Assembly: GCA_027019335.1 (NCBI GenBank)
Contig: JALUWV010000062.1
Span: forward strand, 1-51,541
Length of the DNA: 51,541 nucleotides
Direction: 5' to 3'
DNA from: Sulfurimonas sp.
GTDB taxonomy: Bacteria > Campylobacterota > Campylobacteria > Campylobacterales > Sulfurimonadaceae
Each line of letters starts with the position of its first letter. Positions within the stretch are counted from its first letter, which is position 1. Shown piece by piece: positions 15,069 to 21,580 of the stretch. Under the pieces are notes generated by a model. That model was given only the letters and a program-made list of their open reading frames with translations. It searched no databases and was not told the DNA's origin. A program made the position numbers and the translations under genes.

Positions 15069-16403
15069 CTAGAAGTTTAAAGTTAAGTATGCTTGAACAG
15101 TACTAAATGCACTACCTTTTTCAGTAGCAGTTTTTTGATTTTGATCATCAATTTTTGAATATACATAAGCAAGTGTTGCATCTAATGGTCCAACAGTTTT
15201 ACCAATAGTAGCCGTAAATTCTTTCATATCATTACCTGCAACAGTACCACCATTTTTACCCGCATTAGCATAAGTATAGTAAGCACCTAAGTCAAGACCA
15301 GCAGCTTTACCCTCAGCAGAAATGTGAAGTGTATCAGTATCAGCACCTGTTACATAACCATAGTTCCACCATGCTTCAGTATAAAGTTTAGAATCAGCAC
15401 CTCTCATTACACCATTCTTATCAGCTAAAGTTGCAAGGTTAAATCCAGCAGGAAGACCAGCTATTTTTTCTTTACCAGTTGAAGAGTATGCTACTTTAAG
15501 TGTTGCAACATCTTTCATTTCGTAACCTAACATTGCTGCGAATACATCGTTGTTAATTGAACTTACACCAGCACCTTTAAGGTCTGTTTTAATGTAAGAG
15601 TATTGAGCACCAGCTAAAATACCTTCAATAGAACCATCAGCTTCTAACCAATATGCATCAACATGAGACATTTTCACACCAGCAAAAGCAGCATTACCTA
15701 ACAATGTCTGAACATTCACATCAGTTTGTGCACCATAGTACCAACCTTGAAGTGTTACTGGTTTGATTGAATTATTAACAATACCTACAGCATATGCACC
15801 ATTATAGAAAGATTTGAAAGAGCTTTCTTGATTAGCAGCTGTAGCACCACTATCAAGACCACCACCAAGAGCCGCAGCACTATTATGTTGTCCAACATAA
15901 GCACCAACTAAAGTAGTATCTGGTAAATCTTGGTTGATTACAACAGCAGCTTCAAAAGTGTTTTCTACTAATGACCAAGTTTCTGTGTGAACTAATGGAG
16001 TATCAAGAGGCATACGACCGATTTTAACAGTTGTTTTCCCTAATGTTGTAGCCAACCATGCTTCATTTACAACATAAGTATCTACTGTACCACCTGTCCA
16101 AGTTGAAGAAACCATATTATTATACAGACCAAGAGTAGTAATAGCAGTAGCTTTTACACCAGCAGAAATATTTTTTGTTAAATCAGCAGTAAGGTTTAAA
16201 CTTACAGCAGCTTCACCAGCAGCATTACCTTTTCCGAAAAGATTATTACTAGCAGATTTTGTTCCTGCAGTATCAAGTACATAATTATTATCTGATGTAG
16301 TATAATAAAGTTTAGCATCACCACTAACCTTAACATTCTCGATAGCAAACGCACTTGAACCAACTAGTAGCGCAGCCACTAAACTCATTTTTGTAAATTT
16401 CAT
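15069..16403 (-). CDS. Outer-membrane porin (MOMP/OprD-like of Campylobacterota)
   Basis: 444 residues. Cleavable signal peptide (KMSLVAALLVGSSAFA, cut before IENVKVSG). The mature part alternates hydrophobic and polar residues, is rich in Gly, Ala, Asn and Thr, and ends in Phe (YLTLNF), all features of a beta barrel. KIGRMPLDTPLVHTETWSLVENTFEA is the conserved strand-loop segment of this porin family, in which the constriction loop carries acidic residues. It forms a passive channel for small solutes; specificity cannot be told. Ribosome site AAGGAGAAT and an own promoter. Confidence 0.85.
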   Translation of the reverse strand: MKFTKMSLVAALLVGSSAFAIENVKVSGDAKLYYTTSDNNYVLDTAGTKSASNNLFGKGNAAGEAAVSLNLTADLTKNISAGVKATAITTLGLYNNMVSSTWTGGTVDTYVVNEAWLATTLGKTTVKIGRMPLDTPLVHTETWSLVENTFEAAVVINQDLPDTTLVGAYVGQHNSAAALGGGLDSGATAANQESSFKSFYNGAYAVGIVNNSIKPVTLQGWYYGAQTDVNVQTLLGNAAFAGVKMSHVDAYWLEADGSIEGILAGAQYSYIKTDLKGAGVSSINNDVFAAMLGYEMKDVATLKVAYSSTGKEKIAGLPAGFNLATLADKNGVMRGADSKLYTEAWWNYGYVTGADTDTLHISAEGKAAGLDLGAYYTYANAGKNGGTVAGNDMKEFTATIGKTVGPLDATLAYVYSKIDDQNQKTATEKGSAFSTVQAYLTLNF

Positions 16404-16438
16404 ATATTCTCCTTGTTATGTTACAAATTTCAATGAAC

Positions 16439-16444
16439 ATTATA
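16439..16444 (-). promoter_or_regulatory. -10 box of the porin gene
   Basis: Minus-strand TATAAT (within GCTATAATG), giving a leader of about 30 nt to the porin ATG. The 110-bp space to the divergent lipoprotein gene is very AT-rich. Confidence 0.6.
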
Positions 16445-16501
16445 GCATATATTACTCTTATAGTTATCTTAAATGTTACCAAACATTAACAATTCATTAG
16501 T

Positions 16502-16507
16502 TATAAT
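16502..16507 (+). promoter_or_regulatory. -10 box of the lipoprotein gene, implying a leaderless mRNA
   Basis: TATAAT ends 6 bases before ATG 16514, so transcription would begin at or next to the start codon. There is no Shine-Dalgarno (TCATTCT precedes ATG). Confidence 0.55.
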
Positions 16508-16513
16508 CATTCT

Positions 16514-16939
16514 ATGAAACATATAATTATAAAAACAACACTCACAATCCTTAGTAGTTCACTCATAATAGGATGTTCATCTACGAATTCAGTTGCACCC
16601 TCTCAAAACAGTGCATTAAATAGTATCAGTAAATCTAATGCACAGAAACCAAAAGATGGCTTTATGCAAAAATCTATGGACAACTGGTTTACAAACGACT
16701 GGACACCTACTATATCTAAAGATAAAGATATACAAAAGAAGTATATGAGAAAAGACGGGAGTACGAAAGTCGTCTATAAAGATGGAAGAGAAGAAGTCCA
16801 CTATGTAGAAAAGGACGATAAACCTTTCACCCTTCAAGAGTATGTGGACAAAGCATCCGCTTACAGAAAAGCCCATCCAAATGACTATGAGCATTCTAAT
16901 GTGAAGCAGTTGGAGAGTATGCCTATCATAGGGAAGTAA
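16514..16939 (+). CDS. Lipoprotein of unknown function
   Basis: 141 residues. Type II signal peptide with lipobox SLIIGC (Cys 21) followed by Ser-Ser, predicting an outer-membrane-bound lipoprotein. A Ser/Asn-rich linker is followed by a basic, aromatic domain (DNWFTNDWTPTISKDKDIQKKY and KDGREEVHYVEKDDKPFTLQEY). No named family recognised. Divergent from the porin gene and sharing its short upstream region. Confidence 0.75.
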   Translation: MKHIIIKTTLTILSSSLIIGCSSTNSVAPSQNSALNSISKSNAQKPKDGFMQKSMDNWFTNDWTPTISKDKDIQKKYMRKDGSTKVVYKDGREEVHYVEKDDKPFTLQEYVDKASAYRKAHPNDYEHSNVKQLESMPIIGK

Positions 16940-16958
16940 AAACAAGGTATAATAATTT

Positions 16959-17110
16959 ATGGAAAAATAGAAAGATTAGAAAAAAAATTAGATTTCTTAA
17001 AAGAGAAGTACAGAGGGTATTTCTTGGTTTTATTAGGATTAGTAATTGCAGCTGCATCTATCTATATTGTATGGAAAAATATTCTTTCCACTCCAATACA
17101 TAAAACATAG
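16959..17110 (+). pseudogene. Frameshifted small membrane protein gene
   Basis: ATG GAA AAA TAG at 16959 stops after three codons, but the next frame is open for 48 codons: KIERLEKKLDFLKEKYRG, one hydrophobic helix (YFLVLLGLVIAAASIYIVW) and a tail ending in STPIHKT. One extra A in the A5 run at 16963-16967 would give an intact 50-aa protein. A TATAAT sits five bases before the ATG, as in the other small membrane genes here. The tail resembles the HPIHKN end of the peptide at 18142. It may be a true frameshift, a phase-variable run, or a sequence error. Confidence 0.55.
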
Positions 17111-17167
17111 ACTTTAGCATTAAGAATTTTTTGCAGTAAAATTGATTATATCTTTGCTAAACTATGC

Positions 17168-17173
17168 TATAAT
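17168..17173 (+). promoter_or_regulatory. -10 box for the copy 2 RNA
   Basis: TATAAT 6 bases before the expected start at 17180; TTGATT at 17142-17147 is a weak -35 candidate with a long 20-bp spacer. Confidence 0.6.
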
Positions 17174-17179
17174 TTTGCC

Positions 17180-17277
17180 ATCAAAGCTTGGCGGCTTTGT
17201 GTGTGTAAGTTTTCGTGCATGACACTTACAACAATCAAGCTCTATCACTCTTTATTGAGTGCTAGGGCTTTTTTTTT
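17180..17277 (+). ncRNA. ~98-nt structured RNA, probable antitoxin RNA for the adjacent peptide (copy 2)
   Basis: Begins ATCAAAGC as in copy 1. Hairpin CAAAGC/GCTTTG; stem GTAAGT (17205-17210) with ACTTAC (17224-17229) closing a 13-nt loop that contains TCGTGCATGA (17213-17222); terminator stem AGCTCTATCACTC / GAGTGCTAGGGCT (17238-17269) and a T9 run. The loop is the exact reverse complement of TCATGCACGA at 17322-17331, which includes the peptide start codon. Relative to copy 1 the loop differs at several bases and the target differs to match. The terminator stem also differs by paired changes. Expression and function are inferred. Confidence 0.78.
17238..17277 (+). terminator. Rho-independent terminator of the copy 2 RNA
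   Basis: 13-bp stem with one G-U pair and one mismatch, 6-nt loop TTTATT, then nine T. Copy 1 has an 11-bp stem with a different mid-stem sequence that still pairs. Confidence 0.8.
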
Positions 17278-17323
17278 GGTTTAATGGTTGGGTTATGGGG
17301 TTAGATTATTTGTAGGTTTAATC

Positions 17324-17404
17324 ATGCACGATTTTTTCAATTTACACACCGTAGGCTATCTGTTAATAGCAACTATTTATATAGTTTTTGCATTGAAACA
17401 GTAA
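17324..17404 (+). CDS. 26-aa hydrophobic peptide, probable type I toxin (copy 2)
   Basis: ATG 17324, TAA 17402-17404; AGG 7 nt upstream, the same spacing as in copy 1. The peptide opens MHDFFNLHT, has one hydrophobic segment (VGYLLIATIYIVFAL) and ends KQ. From Asn-6 on it is identical to copy 1 in sequence although the DNA differs at silent positions, which points to selection on the protein. The complementary RNA loop would cover the start codon and block initiation. No separate strong promoter is visible between the RNA terminator and this gene; GGGTTAGATT, kept in both copies, is the only -10-like candidate. Activity as a toxin is inference. Confidence 0.78.
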   Translation: MHDFFNLHTVGYLLIATIYIVFALKQ

Positions 17405-17410
17405 GCAACA

Positions 17411-17440
17411 CCTAAGGGACTAGCCACCCCTTAGGCTTCT
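17411..17440 (+). terminator. Closing hairpin of copy 2 peptide gene
   Basis: CCTAAGGG (17411-17418) and CCCTTAGG (17428-17435) form a perfect 8-bp stem followed by CTTCTCTTT. It separates the peptide gene from the convergent tpiA gene and could serve both directions. Confidence 0.6.
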
Positions 17441-17449
17441 CTTTCGTTA

Positions 17450-18139
17450 TCAATTTTTCAAAATCTCACAAAAATCATCCACTTTTAAAGCAGCACTTCC
17501 TACTAAAACACCATCTACATTTTGAAGGTCTAAGACCTCTTTTGCATTTGCTACTTTGACACTGCCACCATACAGAAGAGGAGCCGATGATTTTGCTTTT
17601 AAATCTGTATGTATTGCTTCAATGTCTTCAAGTGTAGGTGTGAGTCCCGTACCTATTGCCCATACGGGTTCATAGGCTATAATGAGATTTTCATAGGCTG
17701 TATCTATCCCCTCATACTGGGCAGAGATATACGCCATCATTTCTTCTTTTCCCGCTTCACGTTTTTCAAGTGGTTCACCGACACAGTAGACGATAGTAAA
17801 TCCCAATTCTTTATAAAAGTTAAACTTCTCTACTAGAGTTGCTTGTGTTTCTTTTAAAATATGGCGTCTTTCACTATGCCCTATCAGTATAGTTTTGATG
17901 CTAAACTCTGCTAAATGTTCTAAGCCTATTTCACCTGTAAATGCACCGTTTTTTGTAGCATAGGCATTTTGAGTCCCTACTTTTACTTTTCCCTCATGTG
18001 CAAGTAAGCTCGACATCGCAGGAAAAACAAGGACTTCATTTTGTGTTTGTGAAGTTTGTACACACTTTTCTAAATTATCTATATACTCTTTTGTATCAAC
18101 TCTTGTGAGATTTGTTTTTAGATTTGCTGCTATTATCAT
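17450..18139 (-). CDS. tpiA: Triosephosphate isomerase
   Basis: 229 residues. Interconverts dihydroxyacetone phosphate and glyceraldehyde 3-phosphate in the cytoplasm. Catalytic Lys in AANLKTN, His in IGHSERR, Glu in AYEPVWAIGTG, and phosphate-binding LLYGGSV are all present. About 20 residues shorter than E. coli TpiA, as usual for this phylum. It is the last gene of gap-pgk-(two small membrane genes)-tpiA, and its start lies 2 bp after the 31-aa peptide stop. Confidence 0.95.
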   Translation of the reverse strand: MIIAANLKTNLTRVDTKEYIDNLEKCVQTSQTQNEVLVFPAMSSLLAHEGKVKVGTQNAYATKNGAFTGEIGLEHLAEFSIKTILIGHSERRHILKETQATLVEKFNFYKELGFTIVYCVGEPLEKREAGKEEMMAYISAQYEGIDTAYENLIIAYEPVWAIGTGLTPTLEDIEAIHTDLKAKSSAPLLYGGSVKVANAKEVLDLQNVDGVLVGSAALKVDDFCEILKN

Positions 18140-18141
18140 GT

Positions 18142-18237
18142 TTAATTCTTATGTATAGGGTGATTGTTTATTTCATAGGATATATATCCAAATGTCACAA
18201 CTAATGCTAAAGTAGAAACTATTACTGTCCATTCCAT
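18142..18237 (-). CDS. 31-aa hydrophobic peptide between the 75-aa protein and tpiA
   Basis: ATG 18237-18235, TAA 18144-18142. One membrane helix (TVIVSTLALVVTFGYISY) and a polar tail (EINNHPIHKN). It begins 2 bp after the 75-aa gene and ends 2 bp before tpiA, so it is tightly embedded in the operon. Corresponds in size and position to the peptides at 14628 and 14199. Function unknown. Confidence 0.6.
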   Translation of the reverse strand: MEWTVIVSTLALVVTFGYISYEINNHPIHKN

Positions 18238-18239
18238 CC

Positions 18240-18467
18240 CTATAACTCCTCCAATTCATCTATCATTTGAAATGCTTTTTTATTAATCTTTATCAATAAA
18301 AAAGACAAAACTAATATCAAAAATACTGCGGCATACACAATGCTAGCCTCACTGCTATTATAATGTGTAGCCGTCCAACCTAGTAAAGAGACTAAAGTGG
18401 CTGCAAAAACAGCAAAAACTACCTTATACCAACCTATCTGCTCTTTTATCTTTTCGCTTTTACTCAT
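18240..18467 (-). CDS. 75-aa two-helix membrane protein inside the glycolytic operon
   Basis: 75 residues, same length and layout as the protein at 14717: charged start (MSKSEKIKEQIGWYKVV), helix 1 (AVFAATLVSLLGWT), loop (HYNSSEA), helix 2 (SIVYAAVFLILVLSFLLIKI) and a charged tail. Begins 4 bp after the pgk stop. It clearly belongs to the same family, sharing IKE, KV, L..W, Y..S positions. Nothing in it suggests a glycolytic role; it may have inserted into the operon and be expressed with it. Confidence 0.7.
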   Translation of the reverse strand: MSKSEKIKEQIGWYKVVFAVFAATLVSLLGWTATHYNSSEASIVYAAVFLILVLSFLLIKINKKAFQMIDELEEL

Positions 18468-18471
18468 TATA

Positions 18472-19668
18472 TCATATTTTTACTCGGAGTGGTGCAACTC
18501 CTGGAAGTTCTTTACCCTCAAGAAGTTCCAGTGAAGCACCCCCTCCTGTGGAGATAAAGCTCATCTCTTCATTCACTCCAACTCTTTGTACCAAGTCAGC
18601 AGTATCTCCTCCTCCAACAACTGTCGTTGCATAAGAGTCTGCTACAAAATGGGCTATTTTAGAAGAACCACGTGCAAATTTCTCCATCTCATAGACACCC
18701 ATTGGTCCATTCCAAAGCACAGTTTGGACATCATTGAGTCCTTCACGGTAGAGTCGCACAGTTGCTGGACCGATGTCTAAACCCATCCAGTCATCTGGTA
18801 TCTCTTGTGCTGTTACGATTTTACTCACTGCATCTTCTGCAAACTTTTCTGCAGCAATAACATCTACAGGTAAGTAAAACTTCACACCGAGGCGTTTGGC
18901 TTCATCCATCACATGTTGTGCTTCATCCATAAGGTCATCTTCGACTAAAGAAGCTCCTATGTTGTAACCCATCTGCTTTAAAAAAGTAAATGCCATACCT
19001 CCACCAATGAAGATTTTATCGACCTTTGGTAGAAGATTTGTGAGGGCTTCAAGCTTACCTGAGACCTTACTTCCTCCAACGATAGCAGCAAAAGGACGCA
19101 CGGGATTATTGACAAGTTTACCAAAAAAGTTTATCTCTTTTTCAAGTAAAAAACCGGCAGCTTTATGCTCTGTATCGAAAAACTTTGTAATCCCTTCTAC
19201 AGAAGCATGCGCACGATGGCTTACTCCAAAGGCATCATTGATGTAAAAATCTGCCATTGACGCTAGCGTCTTTGAAAGTGTTGCATCATTTTTAGTCTCC
19301 CCTACTTCAAAACGCAGGTTTTCTAAAAGAAGTACTTCATGACGAGGGAGTTCTTTTGCTTTTTTCAAGGCATCTTCACCCACAACATCACTTGCTATTT
19401 CAACATGGCGTTTTAAGAGCTGTTGTAAACGCAGTGCGATAGGTTTTAAAGAGTATTCTTCTACTACTTCACCTTTAGGACGACCAAAGTGTGAAGCTAA
19501 AATCACAGCACAATCTTTATCTAAACAGTAGTTTATACTTGCAACTGCAGAGCGGATACGTCTATCATCTGTAATATTTCCAAAATCATCCATCGGGACA
19601 TTAAAGTCACAGCGTATAAATACTTTTTTTTTCTCTAAATCTAAATCTTTTATGCTTAATAATTTCAT
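18472..19668 (-). CDS. pgk: Phosphoglycerate kinase
   Basis: 398 residues. Reversible phosphoryl transfer between 1,3-bisphosphoglycerate and ADP. N-domain motifs [15 protein letters not shown] and [11 protein letters not shown], the substrate arginines in [10 protein letters not shown], and the nucleotide-domain motifs [16 protein letters not shown] and [10 protein letters not shown] are present. Lies 15 bp after gap. Used in glycolysis or, in autotrophic relatives, mainly gluconeogenesis. Confidence 0.95.
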   Translation of the reverse strand: MKLLSIKDLDLEKKKVFIRCDFNVPMDDFGNITDDRRIRSAVASINYCLDKDCAVILASHFGRPKGEVVEEYSLKPIALRLQQLLKRHVEIASDVVGEDALKKAKELPRHEVLLLENLRFEVGETKNDATLSKTLASMADFYINDAFGVSHRAHASVEGITKFFDTEHKAAGFLLEKEINFFGKLVNNPVRPFAAIVGGSKVSGKLEALTNLLPKVDKIFIGGGMAFTFLKQMGYNIGASLVEDDLMDEAQHVMDEAKRLGVKFYLPVDVIAAEKFAEDAVSKIVTAQEIPDDWMGLDIGPATVRLYREGLNDVQTVLWNGPMGVYEMEKFARGSSKIAHFVADSYATTVVGGGDTADLVQRVGVNEEMSFISTGGGASLELLEGKELPGVAPLRVKI

Positions 19669-19683
19669 CTTTTTTCCTATTTT

Positions 19684-20649
19684 TTATTTACTGATGTGTA
19701 TTGCCATATCTAAAAGTCTGTTGGAATAACCCCATTCATTGTCATACCAAGCACGAATACCTAACATATCTTCACCCATGACCTGAATCAAATCTTCTGC
19801 CACAATAGCACTAAAAGAGGAACCGACAAAATCTTGTGAGACTCTTTTATCTTTATCTATCAGTAAAAGCCCTGCATATTCACTGTTTGCTTTTTCATTG
19901 AAAAGTGCAATGACCTCATCTTGCGTTGTTTTTTTAGAAAGATGCAGGGTTAAATCGACCATAGAAACATCAGGTGTTGGTACTCGAATGCTTGTGCCAT
20001 CGAGTTTGCCTTTAAGTTGTGGTAAGACTCGACTCAAAGCTTTTGCCGCCCCTGTAGTAGTTGGAATCATATTGATAGCAGCAGCTCGTGAGCGGCGGAT
20101 GTCACGGTTGTGTTTGACATCTAAAAGGTTCTGGTCATTTGTGTAAGAGTGAATCGTTGTCATCAAACCTTTTTCTATCCCATATGCCGCATCTAAAATA
20201 TTCGCTATTGGTGCTAAACAGTTTGTCGTACAAGAGGCATTGGAGATAATTGCTTCACCATTATACTTTTCATGATTTACCCCCATAACAAATGTCGGAG
20301 TAACTTTATCTTCAGTAGGTGCAGAGAGAATTACCTTTTTGACACCCTTTTCTATATGTGTTTTGACAAGCTCATGTGTAAGAAAAAGTCCACTACACTC
20401 TAAAACAAGTTCCGCACTAGAAGCAGCAAAATCAAGATTTTTGGGGTCGCTTTCTTGAGAGATAGTAATTCCCTCAAAATCAGCATCAAAAGAGCCATGC
20501 ACCGAATCATACTTTAACAAATGCAACATCATCGCTTCATCTGCCATATCGTTAATCGCTACGACTTCAATATCATCACGAGTAGAAGCTATACGCATAA
20601 CCGCACGCCCAATTCTCCCAAATCCATTAATTGCAATCTTTAAAGCCAT
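19684..20649 (-). CDS. gap: Glyceraldehyde-3-phosphate dehydrogenase
   Basis: 321 residues from ATG 20649, which has AGGTGG upstream; four further upstream codons are open but less likely. Rossmann motif INGFGRIGRAVMR, catalytic Cys in SNASCTTNCLAP, the His of TTIHSYTNDQ, and WYDNEWGYSNR near the end. Acidic residue in AINDM at the end of the second strand favours NAD. First gene of the gap-pgk-tpiA operon, with a TAAAAT -10 region near 20680 on the minus strand, divergent from nadD. Confidence 0.94.
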   Translation of the reverse strand: MALKIAINGFGRIGRAVMRIASTRDDIEVVAINDMADEAMMLHLLKYDSVHGSFDADFEGITISQESDPKNLDFAASSAELVLECSGLFLTHELVKTHIEKGVKKVILSAPTEDKVTPTFVMGVNHEKYNGEAIISNASCTTNCLAPIANILDAAYGIEKGLMTTIHSYTNDQNLLDVKHNRDIRRSRAAAINMIPTTTGAAKALSRVLPQLKGKLDGTSIRVPTPDVSMVDLTLHLSKKTTQDEVIALFNEKANSEYAGLLLIDKDKRVSQDFVGSSFSAIVAEDLIQVMGEDMLGIRAWYDNEWGYSNRLLDMAIHISK

Positions 20650-20694
20650 TTGGCACCACCTCATTTTTTGTACGTAATTTTAGCAAAAATTAGT

Positions 20695-20700
20695 TATAAT
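20695..20700 (+). promoter_or_regulatory. -10 box of nadD, implying a leaderless mRNA
   Basis: TATAAT ends 7 bases before ATG 20708; no Shine-Dalgarno is present between. Confidence 0.55.
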
Positions 20701-20707
20701 CTGCTGA

Positions 20708-21250
20708 ATGAAAACTGTAGCACTTTTTGGTGGTTCTTTTGACCCACCACATCTTGGACATATCGCAATCGTTGAGGCTTTAGAAAAATTAGACTTTTTA
20801 GATAAAATCATCATAGTTCCAGCCTTTTTAAATCCCTTTAAAACAGAAACTTTTGCCACTCCACAACAGAGGTATAGTTGGTTAAAATCTCTTTTTGAAG
20901 AAAGAGATAAAGTGATTGTTGATGATTATGAACTCCAACAAAAAAGAAAAGTGGCTTCGATAGAGACAGTAGAATATCTCTTAGAAAAGTTTGAAAAAGT
21001 ATATCTAGTCATTGGTGCAGACAACTTAGCAAGTCTTCACAAATGGGAACGGTTTGAAGTGTTAGACTCTCTTGTAACTTTTATAGTTGCTTCAAGAGAT
21101 AAGATTAGCATTGCAGACAAATTTATGCGTTTAGATATAAATGAGAGTATCTCTTCTTCAGCATTAAGAAAAGAGATGAACAAAAACAAAATACCAAAAA
21201 AATGTGCAGAAAAAATAGCACAACATTACAAGGAAAACAATGCAAAATAG
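20708..21250 (+). CDS. nadD: Nicotinate-nucleotide adenylyltransferase NadD
   Basis: 180 residues. Makes nicotinate adenine dinucleotide in NAD synthesis. The nucleotidyltransferase motif is ALFGGSFDPPHLGHIAIVEAL (GGSFDPxHxGH), with LVIGADNLASLHKW for substrate binding and the C-terminal ISSSALRKEM (ISSTxxR). Overlaps rsfS by 11 bp, the common pairing of these genes. Confidence 0.92.
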   Translation: MKTVALFGGSFDPPHLGHIAIVEALEKLDFLDKIIIVPAFLNPFKTETFATPQQRYSWLKSLFEERDKVIVDDYELQQKRKVASIETVEYLLEKFEKVYLVIGADNLASLHKWERFEVLDSLVTFIVASRDKISIADKFMRLDINESISSSALRKEMNKNKIPKKCAEKIAQHYKENNAK

Positions 21251-21572
21251 AATACAAGCTATCATAGAAACACTCGACAAACACAAGGCAGAGTCTATCG
21301 AATCTTTTGATTTAAGAGAAAAAGATTATTTCGTAGATTATGCTATCATTGCTTCATCTTTAGGACAAAAGCATACAACTGCACTCCTTGACCATATGAA
21401 AAAAGAACTCAAACCTGAAGAAACCTTTAACTATGTTGAAGAGAGTGGAGACTGGGTTGTTGTAGATTTAGGAGATGTTCTTGTACATATTATGACTCCA
21501 GAATATAGGGTGAAGTATGATATGGAAAGTTTTTTATCTGCTTTAGCAACAGGGAAAGAAGGAGAGAATTAA
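21240..21572 (+). CDS. rsfS: Ribosomal silencing factor RsfS
   Basis: 110 residues. Binds ribosomal protein L14 and blocks subunit joining in starved cells. Family motifs are DYFVDYAIIASSLGQKHTTAL, VEESGDWVVVDLGDVLVHIMTPEYR and the final Y/LE segment. Its stop lies inside a hairpin shared with the convergent mltF gene. Confidence 0.9.
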   Translation: MQNRIQAIIETLDKHKAESIESFDLREKDYFVDYAIIASSLGQKHTTALLDHMKKELKPEETFNYVEESGDWVVVDLGDVLVHIMTPEYRVKYDMESFLSALATGKEGEN

Positions 21573-21580
21573 ATTCTCCC
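21561..21580. terminator. Hairpin between convergent rsfS and mltF
   Basis: GGAGAGAATT AAATTCTCCC folds as a short stem spanning the rsfS stop codon and reaching the mltF stop; it can be read in both directions, but the T run is weak. Confidence 0.35.

Larger units (their letters stand above)
17165..17440 (+). repeat. Copy 2 of the ~270-bp RNA/peptide module
   Basis: Plus-strand counterpart of 280-552, with all elements in the same order and spacing. It lies between the frameshifted small membrane gene and tpiA, ending 10 bp before the tpiA stop codon, so it fills the whole convergent intergenic space. Confidence 0.9.

Noticed and set aside
18467..18477. -10 promoter (TATAATG) for the 75-aa gene after pgk
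   Set aside because: The hexamer overlaps the start codon itself, so it cannot give a transcript carrying that start; read-through from pgk is more likely.
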